The translations under genes and the position numbers were made by a program. Shown piece by piece: positions 7,897 through 17,246 of a stretch of DNA of 64,000 bases. Source of the DNA: an uncultured bacterium (GTDB taxonomy: Bacteria; Verrucomicrobiota; Lentisphaeria; Victivallales; UBA1829); the NCBI GenBank assembly GCA_949297765.1, contig CASFTV010000020.1, forward strand, positions 1 through 64,000, given 5' to 3'. The notes beneath the pieces were generated by a model, which was not told where the DNA came from, searched no databases, and saw only the letters and a program-made list of their open reading frames with translations. Every line of letters starts with the position of its first letter. Position 1 is the first letter of the stretch.

Positions 7897-9834
7897 ATGT
7901 CATCGTTTTATGTGACCACACCGATTTATTATGTCAACGACAAGCCGCACATCGGACACGCCTATACCACGATCCTCGGCGATGTGATCGCCGGTTACCA
8001 CCGCGGAATGGGGGAGGATGTCTGGTTCCTCACCGGAACCGACGAACACGGCCAGAAAGTCCAGAAGGCCGCCGCGGAACACCACATGACACCCGTCGAA
8101 CAGTGCGACAGCACCGTGGTCCGCTTTCAGGAACTCTGGAAGAAACTCGGAATCCGGAACGACGATTTCATCCGCACAACGCAGGAACGCCACAAGTCCG
8201 TGGTCCGCAAAATTCTCCAGGACCTCTACGACCGCGACCTGATCTACAAGGCTGAATACGAAGGCCGCTACTGCGTTCCCTGCGAACGCTTCTGCACGGA
8301 AAAGGATCTGGTGGACGGAAACCTCTGTCCCGACTGCCACCGGCCGACCAACCCCATCGTCGAATCCAACTACTTCTTCCGGATGAGCCGCTATCAGCAG
8401 TGGCTCATCGACTACATCAGGAGCCATCCGGATTTCATTCTCCCCGCGTACCGGGCGAACGAGACACTCGGATTTTTGAAGAAGCCGCTGGAGGATCTCT
8501 GCATTTCCCGTCCGAAATCGCGGCTTTCGTGGGGGATTGAACTGCCGTTCGATCCGGACTACGTCTGCTATGTCTGGTTCGATGCGCTGATCAACTATAT
8601 TTCCGCGATCGGGTACGGAACCGATCCGGAGCGCTGTGCAAAATACTGGAGCGCGGCGCATCACCTGATCGGGAAGGATATTCTGACCACGCACACCGTC
8701 TACTGGCCGACCATGCTCAAGGCGATCGGACTCGAACCGCCGAAAACCATTCTCGCACACGGCTGGTGGCTCATCGGACGGGACAAGATGAGCAAATCTC
8801 TCGGAAACGTCGTCAACCCGATGGAGATGGCGGATAAATACGGAGTCGATCCGTTCCGCTACTTCCTGCTCTCCGAGATGACGCTCGGGCAGGACTCCTC
8901 CTTCTCCGAGGAGGGATTCATCAAACGCTACAACAGCGATCTTGCAAACGATCTGGGCAATATGCTGAACCGCGTGGTGAAGCTGATTCTCCGCGGTTTC
9001 GACGGACGCATTCCCGCGCCCGGCTCCCTGCTCGAAAAAGAGGACAAGGAACTGCTCGCCGCCGCGTCCGACGCCGCCGACGTGATGGAACACGCCGTCC
9101 GGAACCTCCATCTCGACAAGGGAATCGAATGCGTGATGGATGTGGTCCGCAAGGCCAACCGCTACATGGAATCCACCGCGCCGTGGACGCTCGCAAAGGA
9201 AGGGAAAACGGAACGTCTCGCCACCGTGCTGTACTGCGCGGCGGAGACGCTGCGGGTCGTTGCCCAGCTCCTGCTGCCGGTGATGCCGGAAAAGATGACC
9301 GTCCTGCTCAAGACCATCGGCGCTCCGACGGAATTTTCGTTTGAACAGGCGAAAAACCACGGCGTCCTGAATCCGGGAACCGCCATTCAGGATATCAACG
9401 CCCTCTTCCCGCGCATTCAGCTCGAAGAGCCGGAAAAGCCCGCGCAGGAACCGAAGAAGAAAACGGAAAAGGTCCGGGCCGCCCGGGAGGAACCTGTCCT
9501 TCCGGAAGGCGTGATTACCATTGCGGACTTTGCCAAGGTCGAATTGAAGACGGCAAAGATCGTTCAGGCGGAAAAGATTCCGGATGCGGAGAAGCTCCTG
9601 AAACTTCAGGTGTCGCTTGGAGCGGAGACCCGGCAGATCGTTTCCGGCATCGCCCGCTTCTACACGCCGGAGGAGCTGATCGGAAAGACCATCGTTCTTG
9701 TGGCAAACCTGAAACCGGCAAAAATCCGGGGGGTGGACTCCTTCGGCATGCTGCTCGCGGCGAAAGACGGTGAGAATCTCCGTCTTGTGACGGTGGATGT
9801 CCCCGATTTCCCCGGCGGCGCGTCGGTCGGATAA
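7897..9834 (+). CDS. metG: Methionine--tRNA ligase with C-terminal tRNA-binding domain
   Basis: A 645-residue class I synthetase. The N-terminus FYVTTPIYYVNDKPHIGHAYT contains the HIGH box, WWLIGRDKMSKSLGN the KMSKS loop, and CVPCERFC...CPDCH a zinc knuckle. Residues about 540-645 form a Trbp111/EMAP-like OB-fold (ITIADFAKVELKTAKIVQAEKIPDAEKL) joined by a Lys/Glu-rich linker. This is the full-length MetG1 architecture. ATG at 7897 is preceded by AAGGAG. Confidence 0.97.
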   Translation: MSSFYVTTPIYYVNDKPHIGHAYTTILGDVIAGYHRGMGEDVWFLTGTDEHGQKVQKAAAEHHMTPVEQCDSTVVRFQELWKKLGIRNDDFIRTTQERHKSVVRKILQDLYDRDLIYKAEYEGRYCVPCERFCTEKDLVDGNLCPDCHRPTNPIVESNYFFRMSRYQQWLIDYIRSHPDFILPAYRANETLGFLKKPLEDLCISRPKSRLSWGIELPFDPDYVCYVWFDALINYISAIGYGTDPERCAKYWSAAHHLIGKDILTTHTVYWPTMLKAIGLEPPKTILAHGWWLIGRDKMSKSLGNVVNPMEMADKYGVDPFRYFLLSEMTLGQDSSFSEEGFIKRYNSDLANDLGNMLNRVVKLILRGFDGRIPAPGSLLEKEDKELLAAASDAADVMEHAVRNLHLDKGIECVMDVVRKANRYMESTAPWTLAKEGKTERLATVLYCAAETLRVVAQLLLPVMPEKMTVLLKTIGAPTEFSFEQAKNHGVLNPGTAIQDINALFPRIQLEEPEKPAQEPKKKTEKVRAAREEPVLPEGVITIADFAKVELKTAKIVQAEKIPDAEKLLKLQVSLGAETRQIVSGIARFYTPEELIGKTIVLVANLKPAKIRGVDSFGMLLAAKDGENLRLVTVDVPDFPGGASVG

Positions 9835-9881
9835 GCGGAGTTTGAAAATCAAACCTTTTTGCAGCAAAGGAGAAGAAGGAT

Positions 9882-11345
9882 ATGTTCAACTGTCTGGCTA
9901 TTGACATCGGCGCCGGAAGCGGCAGAATCATGAGATGCACCGTTTCGGATGCGGGAAAGGTCGATCTGACCGAGATCGCCCGCTTCCCCAACAACAGCCG
10001 CGAGGTGGACGGCGTCCTCCGCTGGGACATCGAAACCCTCATCGCCGACATCAAGGAAGGACTCGCCAGAGGCGCGGCGGAGATGAAGCCCGATGCCGTG
10101 GCGGTCGACACCTGGGGCGTGGATTATCTGCTCCTTGACAAAGACGGAAACCGCCTGGCCGATCCCGCCTGCTACCGCGATCCCCGTACCGTCGGACTCG
10201 ATGAAGAGTTTGCGGAGAAATTCGGCCGGGAACGTCTTCAGCGTCTGACCGGCATTCAGATCATGAACATCAACACCCTCTTCCAGCTCTATGCGGAAAG
10301 CCGGGCGAATCCGGACTACGCGGCAAAGGCTGAACATTTCCTGTTTGTGCCGGATTACATCGCCTACCGTCTTTCGGGGGTGATCGCGAACGAGTTCACA
10401 ATCGCCAGCACGTCCCAGCTGCTCGACTGCGCAAAGGCGGACTGGTCCGACGAACTGCTGGAAGCGGTCCGTCTGCCGCGCCGCTGCGTGAAGCCGCTGA
10501 CCCAGCCGGGAACCGGAATCGGAACCTGTGATTTCTCCGGCGTGAAGGGACTTGAGGGCGTTCCCTGCGTGATGGTCGGCTCGCACGACACCGCGTCCGG
10601 CGTGGCGGCCGCTCCGGCGACAGAGGGACGGAACTGGGCGTACGTCGCCTCCGGAACCTGGTGCCTGACCGGAATCGAATCCCCGAAGGCGCTGGCCACT
10701 CCGCTTGCCGCTGAACTGAATTTTACCAACGAGGGTGGCGTCGCGCACACCTACCGCGTGCTGAAGAACCTGACCGGATTCTGGATTCTGCGCGGACTCA
10801 AGGAGGATGTCGCAAAGGAGATCTCCTATAACGATATGATGGCTGCTGCGGAGAAAGCGCGCAAATTCCGCTGTTTCTACAATCCGAATCATGCGCTGTT
10901 CTTCAACCCGGAGTCGATGAAGGAGGCGGTGGACGAATTCATGCGGAAAAGCGGGCAGGTGCTCCCGGAAACGCCGGCGGAATATATCGAGACCTTCCTG
11001 GAAAGCCTTGCGCTCCTGTTCCGCCGGACCATTGCGGAGGCTGATTCGATCTCCGGGAAAAAGACGGAGGTCATTCACCTGATGGGCGGCGGAGCGCAGA
11101 ACTCCACGCTCTGCCAGTACACGGCGGACGCCACCGGATGTACCGTGATGGCCGGTCCCGTGGAGGCAACCGCGATCGGCAATGCAATGCTGCAGGCAAT
11201 CGCGATCGGGAAACTGGATTCGGTCGCCTCGGCGCGGCGTCTGATCCGCTCTTCGTTTGAACCGGAAGTCTACACGCCCCGCGCCGACTGCGCCGGACAG
11301 TGGGACGAAGCTGCGGTCCGGTTCGCGGACATCATGAAATTCTGA
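9882..11345 (+). CDS. rhaB: Rhamnulokinase
   Basis: A 487-residue FGGY-type sugar kinase phosphorylating L-rhamnulose. The N-terminus CLAIDIGAGSGRIM is the phosphate-1 loop, VAVDTWGVDYLLLD and TGIQIMNINTLFQL are characteristic of RhaB, and HLMGGGAQNSTLCQYTADATG is the C-terminal ATP site. The length matches RhaB. It lies 47 bases after metG with a good AAGGAGAAGAAGGA site and no other rha genes in the window, so rhamnose isomerase and aldolase must be elsewhere. Confidence 0.88.
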   Translation: MFNCLAIDIGAGSGRIMRCTVSDAGKVDLTEIARFPNNSREVDGVLRWDIETLIADIKEGLARGAAEMKPDAVAVDTWGVDYLLLDKDGNRLADPACYRDPRTVGLDEEFAEKFGRERLQRLTGIQIMNINTLFQLYAESRANPDYAAKAEHFLFVPDYIAYRLSGVIANEFTIASTSQLLDCAKADWSDELLEAVRLPRRCVKPLTQPGTGIGTCDFSGVKGLEGVPCVMVGSHDTASGVAAAPATEGRNWAYVASGTWCLTGIESPKALATPLAAELNFTNEGGVAHTYRVLKNLTGFWILRGLKEDVAKEISYNDMMAAAEKARKFRCFYNPNHALFFNPESMKEAVDEFMRKSGQVLPETPAEYIETFLESLALLFRRTIAEADSISGKKTEVIHLMGGGAQNSTLCQYTADATGCTVMAGPVEATAIGNAMLQAIAIGKLDSVASARRLIRSSFEPEVYTPRADCAGQWDEAAVRFADIMKF

Positions 11346-12373
11346 TGCCGGAGCTTCGGATGGAATACGATCCCTTCCCGGAGGAGGAGCTTCTTGTCCG
11401 CGCCGCGGAGGGCGACAGCGAAGCCCTCTGCACGCTGGATTCCATGGGATTCCTGCTGAAGGAGGGCGAGGATGCGCCCGGATATGTGGAACGGATCCGT
11501 TCCATGCACCGGCGGTATCTGCTTTTTCTGGAGAACACCGCGGATGGCAGGGAGTACGAGGTCTATTCCGGGATCCGGATCCGGGAGGATGCCCGCATTC
11601 CCGCCGCCATCATGGACGAGGCCGCCGAAGCAACCGAACAGCGCTACGGATTTTCCATTCACTGGGCGCCGGGCTATTTTCTGAGCGGAGGTCTCGGACC
11701 GCTGTGGGGCGGATGCGCTCTGTCGGACGACGAGCCGGATTCGGTTCCGGTATTCCTGATCCGGAAAAACTTCCGCGATTCCCGGAAATTTTTCATCTAT
11801 TCGCGTGACGAACTGCTCTCGCACGAGCTCTGTCATGCCGCGCGTGCGCCGCTGATGGACCGTATGCTGGAGGAGCATTTCGCCTATGCGATTTCGCACA
11901 GTCCGCTGCGCCGGTATATGGGCAACTGTTTTCAGACCGACCGCGACGCTCTTCTGTTTCTCGGTCCGGTTCTTCTGCTTCTTCTGGTTCAGATTCTGGT
12001 CCAGTTCGCGGGGTGGACTCTTCCCGTCTGGCCGTTCTGGATTCTGGCGCTTGCCTGGCCCGTCTATCTTCTGGTTCGGAATGCTGTTCAGCGGCGGATC
12101 TATTTCCGTGCGGAACGGAATCTGCGGGAATGCGGTTTCCGCCGTCCGTATGCCGCGCTGTTCCGCTGCACGAGTCCGGAGATCCGGCGTTTTTCGACGC
12201 TCCGGGGGGCCGACCTGGAAAAAGCTCTTGCGGATTCCGCGCAGACCAGTCTGCGCATGAACATCATACTGACACGTTTCCAACAGGAGAAAGGAGATCC
12301 TCCCCATGCCGACGATCCACGAAGTGAGTGCGTACCTGAACGAGATTCTGAATCTGGACGCCTTCCGGAATGA
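11345..12373 (+). CDS. Putative membrane zinc peptidase-like protein (HELCH)
   Basis: A 342-residue protein not recognised as a named family. SRDELLSHELCHAARAP contains an HExxH zinc-binding motif, and EEHFAYAISHSP 20 residues later could supply a third ligand Glu. Two hydrophobic helices follow as a hairpin (LLFLGPVLLLLLVQILVQF; LPVWPFWILALAWPVYLLV). The start codon shares one base with the rhaB stop (TGATG); an in-frame ATG at 11360 is an alternative. The 3' end overlaps the NIF3 gene by 68 bases in another frame, which is unusually long, so the last 20 or so residues may reflect drift of the stop codon. Confidence 0.65.
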   Translation: MPELRMEYDPFPEEELLVRAAEGDSEALCTLDSMGFLLKEGEDAPGYVERIRSMHRRYLLFLENTADGREYEVYSGIRIREDARIPAAIMDEAAEATEQRYGFSIHWAPGYFLSGGLGPLWGGCALSDDEPDSVPVFLIRKNFRDSRKFFIYSRDELLSHELCHAARAPLMDRMLEEHFAYAISHSPLRRYMGNCFQTDRDALLFLGPVLLLLLVQILVQFAGWTLPVWPFWILALAWPVYLLVRNAVQRRIYFRAERNLRECGFRRPYAALFRCTSPEIRRFSTLRGADLEKALADSAQTSLRMNIILTRFQQEKGDPPHADDPRSECVPERDSESGRLPE

Positions 12374-13079
12374 TTCCTCCAACAACGGACTCCAGTTTGA
12401 GGGGTCGCAGAATGTGACAAAAGCCGTGTTCGGCGTGGACGCCTGCGCCGGACTGTTCATGGATGCCGCCGATGCGGACGCCGATTTTGTTTTTGTCCAT
12501 CACGGCCTGAGCTGGGGCGGGAGTTTGAAACGGATCGCCGGAGTGGATGCCGAACGGATCTCCATTCTCGCGGCGAACAACATCTCCCTCTACGCGGCGC
12601 ATCTGCCGCTGGATGCAAATCCGGAATTCGGACACAACATTCTTCTCGCCCGGCTGCTGGGGCTGGAGAAGATCGGACCGTTCGGCAGCTACGACGGATA
12701 TAAAATCGGATTTGCCGGTCAGCTCCGCCAGATGGCCAAAGTGGAGGACATCGCGGAACTCCTGAATGAAAAACTGCCTTCGGAAGGGGATCTTTCCATC
12801 ATCGGGGACTCCGGCCGGAAGGTGAAGAACATCGGCGTGATCTCCGGCGGCGGAGCGTTCCCTGCACTGTTCAGCGAGATGCGTGCAAACGGGGTGGACT
12901 GCCTTGTGACCGGTGAATTCACCCACCAGTCATACCATTATGCGCTGGAGACCGGAATTTCCGTGATCGTTCTCGGTCATTACCGGACGGAGATTCCCGG
13001 TGTGCTCGCCGTGCGCGATCTGGTGGAGGAGAAGTTCGGCATCCCCTGCGCGTTCATGGATCTGCCCACCGGATTCTGA
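12306..13079 (+). CDS. NIF3/DUF34 family metal-binding protein
   Basis: A 257-residue protein of the Nif3-like dinuclear metal family. FVFVHHGLSWGG carries the paired His ligands, LYAAHLPLDANPEFGHN and LVTGEFTHQSYHYALETGISVIVLGHYRTE are the other conserved blocks (GTP cyclohydrolase I type 2 homologue). The biochemical role of the family is unsettled. It starts inside the preceding gene, behind AGGAGAAAGGAG. Confidence 0.9.
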   Translation: MPTIHEVSAYLNEILNLDAFRNDSSNNGLQFEGSQNVTKAVFGVDACAGLFMDAADADADFVFVHHGLSWGGSLKRIAGVDAERISILAANNISLYAAHLPLDANPEFGHNILLARLLGLEKIGPFGSYDGYKIGFAGQLRQMAKVEDIAELLNEKLPSEGDLSIIGDSGRKVKNIGVISGGGAFPALFSEMRANGVDCLVTGEFTHQSYHYALETGISVIVLGHYRTEIPGVLAVRDLVEEKFGIPCAFMDLPTGF

Positions 13080-13080
13080 A

Positions 13081-13938
13081 ATGCCGTTCTGGTCGGACGA
13101 GGATTATTATTCCACCGGACTCTATTTTCCGCTTGCGCCGCTCCATCTGCATGTGATGCTGGCCGGATGCGGATTCGAAAAACGCACGGACCACGCGTAT
13201 GACTGGAACGGTCTGCGGAGAGGAGAGAGTCCGATGTGCATCTTCCAGTGCACGGTGGACGGGGAGGGGGAACTGACGTATGAAGGGACCGTTCACCGTC
13301 TCCGGGCAGGGGATGCGATGCTTCTGGCGATCCCCGAGGATCACCGCTACTGCCTTCCTGCCGATTCCGGATTCTGGAAGCATGTGTATGTGAATCTGAG
13401 CGGATCGGAGGCCGTGCGGATCTGGGGCGAACTGAAACAGAAGTTCGGATCGGTTGTGCATCTCCCGGTGGACCGCTCGAAAAGTCTGGATGCCGCATTT
13501 GGAATTGTTTCCGCGGCGAAAAACCGGCGGATTCGCGGAGCACTCCATGCGTCGTCGCTCGCCTATGGTTTTCTGATGACGCTGTTTGAGGAGCTGACCG
13601 TGCAGGATATTGCGGAGTCGGAGGCGGGATTCGTTCTGGAGGCGGTCCGCTTCTGCATGGAACATTACGCGGAGGAGATCACCGTGGCGGACATTGCGGA
13701 TGCTGCGGGATACAGCCGCTGTCACTTTTCCCGGATGTTTTCGCGGATTCACGGGACGTCGCCGGGAGAATTCCTGCGCGAACTGCGCCTGGGACACGCC
13801 GCACGCATTCTGCAGATGGAAAACTGCAGCGTAAAGGAGGTCGCCTCCCGCTGCGGTTTCTCCGACGGGAGCTATTTCTGCCGCGCCTTCCGCCGCCGCT
13901 ACGGGACATCGCCGGATCTTTACCGGAAAAACCGCTGA
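13081..13938 (+). CDS. AraC-family transcriptional regulator
   Basis: A 285-residue regulator. The N-terminal half is a cupin-like effector domain (LHLHVMLAGCGFEKR...HRLRAGDAMLLAIPEDHRY). The C-terminal 100 residues hold two helix-turn-helix motifs: ITVADIADAAGYSRCHFSRMFSRIHGTSPGEFL and CSVKEVASRCGFSDGSYFCRAFRRRYGTSP. The ATG lies one base after the NIF3 stop with no clear Shine-Dalgarno, so it is probably translated by coupling. A sugar is the likely effector, by family habit; the target is unknown. Confidence 0.9.
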   Translation: MPFWSDEDYYSTGLYFPLAPLHLHVMLAGCGFEKRTDHAYDWNGLRRGESPMCIFQCTVDGEGELTYEGTVHRLRAGDAMLLAIPEDHRYCLPADSGFWKHVYVNLSGSEAVRIWGELKQKFGSVVHLPVDRSKSLDAAFGIVSAAKNRRIRGALHASSLAYGFLMTLFEELTVQDIAESEAGFVLEAVRFCMEHYAEEITVADIADAAGYSRCHFSRMFSRIHGTSPGEFLRELRLGHAARILQMENCSVKEVASRCGFSDGSYFCRAFRRRYGTSPDLYRKNR

Positions 13939-13976
13939 GAATGACGGGTTTTTCCCTCGGAATTTCCGGGAAGGAT

Positions 13977-14004
13977 TTGCAAATCCGCAAAACGATTGTA
14001 TTGT
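13977..14004 (+). promoter_or_regulatory. Possible promoter of isopropylmalate-synthase-like gene
   Basis: TTGCAA at 13977-13982, 16-bp spacer, TATTGT at 13999-14004, in the 138-base gap before the synthase ATG. No T-box or leader peptide was seen. Confidence 0.45.
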
Positions 14005-14076
14005 ATCACTTCCCGGTCCGGCGGAATCGGACCCGGGTCTGGTCAGTCAACGGAAGCAAAAACAGGGACAGAAGAA

Positions 14077-15615
14077 ATGAAAGAGAAAAACAGATTCGCC
14101 CGCTACGTCGAGGTGCTGGACACCACGTTGCGCGACGGCGAGCAGACTCCCGGCGTCGCGTACACTCCTGCAGAGAAGTTTGAAATCGCACGCCTTTTCA
14201 TTTCGCATCTGCATATTGACCGCCTGGAAATCGGATCTGCCCGCGTTTCGGAAGGGGAAATGACGGGGCTTCGCGCCATCCTGCAATGGGCGGAACACCG
14301 GAACTGTCTCGACCGCATGGAGATTCTCGGATTCGTCGACGGAGGAAAATCCGCCTCCTGGATTCGCGAATGCGGAGGAACCGTGTTCAATCTGCTTGCC
14401 AAGGGATCCGAAAACCACTGCCGGATCCAGCTGAGAAAAGAACCGGAAGAACATTTTTCCGATGTCTGCCGGGAGATCGAACAGGCCCGGAAAATGGGTC
14501 TTCGGGTCAATGTTTATCTCGAAGACTGGTCCAACGGGATGGCGAATTCCTTCCCGTATGTCTTCGCCTTCCTGCGGCGGCTGGCCGGAATGGAGATTGA
14601 ACGGGTGATGCTGCCGGATACGCTCGGAATCCTGACCCCGGAGCAGGTCTCCCGTTATCTGGACTGGGTCTACTCCGCCGCGCCCGGTCTCCGGGTCGAT
14701 TTCCACGGACACAACGATTACGGACTCGTGACGGCAAACAGTCTCGCCGCTGTCAAGGCGGGCGTCAGCGGGATCCATGTGACGGTCAACGGCCTCGGCG
14801 AACGAACAGGGAACCAGTCCCTGGCCCAGCTCGTCGTGGCGATCAATGACCACACCGACCGCAAAACCCGCGTTGCGGAAAAGGAGCTGCTCCACGCTTC
14901 CGAGATCGTTCAGACCATCTCCGGAAAACGCTATGCATGGAATGCTCCGGTCGTCGGCAGCGATGTCTTCACCCAGACCTGCGGTGTGCATGCCGACGGC
15001 GACAAGAAAGGAAATCTCTACGCAAACCGTCTCCTTCCCGAACGCTTCGGACGAAAACGCGACTACGCGCTCGGAAAACTCTCCGGGAAAGCCTCGCTCG
15101 ATCAGAATCTTCAGGCGATCGGCATGGCCGAGCTCGAACCCGGAGTCCGGGCCAAGGTGCTGCAGGAGATCGTCCGGCTCGGCGACAAGAAAAAACAGGT
15201 CTCCGCGGCGGATCTGCCGTTCATCATCGCCAGCGTTCTGCGGACGCCGATCAGCGGACGGGTCCGGGTCGTCGATTATCAGATCGAAACCCGCATGAAT
15301 GTCCTGCCGAAAGCCACCGTCAGAATCGAACTCGACGGAACCCCTCTCTCCGAAACTTCCAGCGGAGACGGCGGATACGACGCATTCGTCAAAGCCCTTC
15401 GGAAACTGCTCCGGAAACAGGGAATCACCTTCCCGCGTCTGGCCGATTACCAGGTCCGCATCCCGCCGGGCGGAAAAACCGACGCCCTCGTCGAAACCAC
15501 CATCAGCTGGGAGCTGCCCGACAGCAAGAAGCTCACCACAACCGGCGTCGACAGCGACCAGATCGCCGCCGCAATCGTCGCAACCGAGAAAATGCTGAAT
15601 CTGGTGATTCAGTAA
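14077..15615 (+). CDS. 2-isopropylmalate/citramalate synthase-type enzyme
   Basis: A 512-residue acetyl-CoA condensing enzyme. VLDTTLRDGEQTPGVAYTPAEKF is the HMGL-like catalytic start (Arg-Asp-x-Glu), DFHGHNDYGLVTANSLAAVKAG provides the HxH metal ligands and VTVNGLGERTGNQSL the glycine-rich signature. Residues about 390-512 are a LeuA-type regulatory domain ending in TTGVDSDQIAAAIVATEKMLN. Isopropylmalate, citramalate or homocitrate synthase activity cannot be separated by eye. No other leu genes are adjacent. ATG at 14077 is preceded by GAAGAA. Confidence 0.82.
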   Translation: MKEKNRFARYVEVLDTTLRDGEQTPGVAYTPAEKFEIARLFISHLHIDRLEIGSARVSEGEMTGLRAILQWAEHRNCLDRMEILGFVDGGKSASWIRECGGTVFNLLAKGSENHCRIQLRKEPEEHFSDVCREIEQARKMGLRVNVYLEDWSNGMANSFPYVFAFLRRLAGMEIERVMLPDTLGILTPEQVSRYLDWVYSAAPGLRVDFHGHNDYGLVTANSLAAVKAGVSGIHVTVNGLGERTGNQSLAQLVVAINDHTDRKTRVAEKELLHASEIVQTISGKRYAWNAPVVGSDVFTQTCGVHADGDKKGNLYANRLLPERFGRKRDYALGKLSGKASLDQNLQAIGMAELEPGVRAKVLQEIVRLGDKKKQVSAADLPFIIASVLRTPISGRVRVVDYQIETRMNVLPKATVRIELDGTPLSETSSGDGGYDAFVKALRKLLRKQGITFPRLADYQVRIPPGGKTDALVETTISWELPDSKKLTTTGVDSDQIAAAIVATEKMLNLVIQ

Positions 15616-15699
15616 TTTCCCCGATCCGTGCTTTTGCGGAAACAAGGCGAACTTTCCGTCTCTCCCGTGTGTCCAACGTTTCAAACGGGAGAGCGGAAA

Positions 15700-16191
15700 A
15701 TGGATGAATCAACCTATCTATGGTGTGCGGAAACACGCTTCGGCCGAATGGGAATCAAGGAGCGCGGCGGCGCAATCCTCCGACTCTATCTTCCGGGGGA
15801 AATCATGGAAGAGGGCGTCTGCAGATGGCGCTCCGCACTTCTGGCGGAGGCCTTCCGCCAGCTGGAGGAGTATTTCGACGGTTTCCGGACTGTGTTCAAT
15901 CTGCCGCTCGCTCCGGAAGGAACGCCGTTCATGCGCTCGGTGTGGAATGCTCTTCTCGCCATTCCTTACGGAGAGACCGCGTCCTATAAGCAGATCGCGG
16001 AGGCGGTCGGAAATCCCCGTGCTGTCCGCGCGGTCGGCATGGCGAACAACCGCAATCCGATCCCGATCCTTATTCCGTGCCACCGCGTGATCGGCTCGAA
16101 CGGGGAACTGGTCGGATACGCGGGAGGACTCGATCTGAAGGCGGCTCTTCTGGCTCTGGAACACGACCGGCCATCCGGAGGCTCCCGTTGA
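15700..16191 (+). CDS. ogt: Methylated-DNA--protein-cysteine methyltransferase
   Basis: A 163-residue suicide repair enzyme for O6-alkylguanine. ILIPCHRVIGSNGELVGYAGG contains the acceptor Cys127, and YGETASYKQIAEAVGNPRAVRAVG is the DNA-binding helix-turn-helix with the Arg finger. The N-terminal ribonuclease-like domain is short. The ATG at 15700 follows GGAGAGCGG. It stands alone after the synthase gene. Confidence 0.94.
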   Translation: MDESTYLWCAETRFGRMGIKERGGAILRLYLPGEIMEEGVCRWRSALLAEAFRQLEEYFDGFRTVFNLPLAPEGTPFMRSVWNALLAIPYGETASYKQIAEAVGNPRAVRAVGMANNRNPIPILIPCHRVIGSNGELVGYAGGLDLKAALLALEHDRPSGGSR

Positions 16192-16212
16192 AGTCCCCTT
16201 TTGCCGGATTTT

Positions 16213-17139
16213 TCAGTTGTGCTTGGCGATCAGTTTGATAACCCAGAAAATGACCACCGCAAACAAGGTCATCAGGATCAGAAAGATCGTATAGGTCAGC
16301 TTGTAGTCGTGTCCGAATATTGCGGAAAATTCGGACATGCCCCCGACTCCGGCAAGAAACGAAGGAATCGCAATCGCAATCATGATCGCGTTCATGTTCT
16401 TCATCATGACGTTCAGGTTGTTGTTGACCATGGAGGCGCGGGCGTCCATCATGCCGGAGAGAACCTGGGAGTAGACTTCCGCCTGATCGAGAAACTGGCG
16501 GTTTTCAATGGAGATGTCCTCCAGCAGCTCGATGTTCTCCTCGGTGAATCCGAGCTTGAGTGCGGCGGCACGCATCCGTTCGATGACCCGGCGGTTCCCG
16601 TTGAGGGCGTTCACATAGTAGACCAGTCCTTTTTCCAGCGTGAACATGTTCAGGAGCTCTTTCCCGTCGTAGGAGCTGACGATCGCATGTTCGAGTTCAT
16701 CGCTGCACATGTTGATGACGCGCAGATGGCTCTCGAAGTGACGGATGGTCAGAAGGAGCGTTTTCATGATGACGTCCTGAACCGTGTGGACGTTGTTGGC
16801 GATCTTCCCGGTGAACAGCGGGACATATTCGTCAATAATGATGACCACACGGCTGGAAAAGACAAAAATTCCCATCGACTTTACCCGGAAGAGAAAATTG
16901 TCGTCCGCGGAATAGTTCTTGGGATATTTGAGAATGACGGCGGTATGATTGTCTTCAAATTCGATACGGGGCGTTTCGTCGGGGTCGATGGACGAGGCGA
17001 TGGTGTGCTCGTTCATTTCGTATTCGTCGATCAGCCTGGTGCGTTCGGCTTCATCGGGCATGATGTAGACTTCAACTTGGATGGAGCCTTCATCTCCCTG
17101 AACAATTCTGCCGTTCTGTACAGAATATTTTTGAAGCAT
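16213..17139 (-). CDS. CorA-family divalent metal transporter, GMN motif changed to GMS
   Basis: A 308-residue membrane protein with a long acidic cytosolic domain, a helical stalk (DISIENRQFLDQAEVYSQVLSGMMDARASMVNNNLNVMMKNMNAIMI) and two C-terminal helices, as in CorA. The pore motif normally written YGMNF reads GGMSEF here, replacing the selectivity-loop Asn. Members with altered GMN motifs may have different ion specificity, so Mg2+ is only a presumption. ATG at 17139 follows GGGGAGGA; a terminator of serC lies just upstream, so it should have its own promoter, which I could not locate. Confidence 0.85.
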   Translation of the reverse strand: MLQKYSVQNGRIVQGDEGSIQVEVYIMPDEAERTRLIDEYEMNEHTIASSIDPDETPRIEFEDNHTAVILKYPKNYSADDNFLFRVKSMGIFVFSSRVVIIIDEYVPLFTGKIANNVHTVQDVIMKTLLLTIRHFESHLRVINMCSDELEHAIVSSYDGKELLNMFTLEKGLVYYVNALNGNRRVIERMRAAALKLGFTEENIELLEDISIENRQFLDQAEVYSQVLSGMMDARASMVNNNLNVMMKNMNAIMIAIAIPSFLAGVGGMSEFSAIFGHDYKLTYTIFLILMTLFAVVIFWVIKLIAKHN

Positions 17140-17159
17140 GGAGCGATCCTCCCCGTTCT

Positions 17160-17203
17160 AAAAAACACGGTGCATATCGGATGTTGCCGTAATATGCACC
17201 GTG
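17160..17203 (-). terminator. Intrinsic terminator of serC
   Basis: On the minus strand a perfect 12-bp stem (arms 17203-17192 and 17177-17166, CACGGTGCATAT) is followed by six T residues (17165-17160). The loop contains a further 3-bp CGG/CCG stem. It separates serC from the CorA-like gene. Confidence 0.85.
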
Positions 17204-17246
17204 ATCGTTATGGATGCAAACGGTAAAACCGTTTTTAACGAAAAAC

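Noticed and set aside
7900-9867. 655-codon open frame antisense to metG
   Set aside because: It mirrors a clear MetG in the opposite strand; composition follows third-codon bias and no domain is visible.
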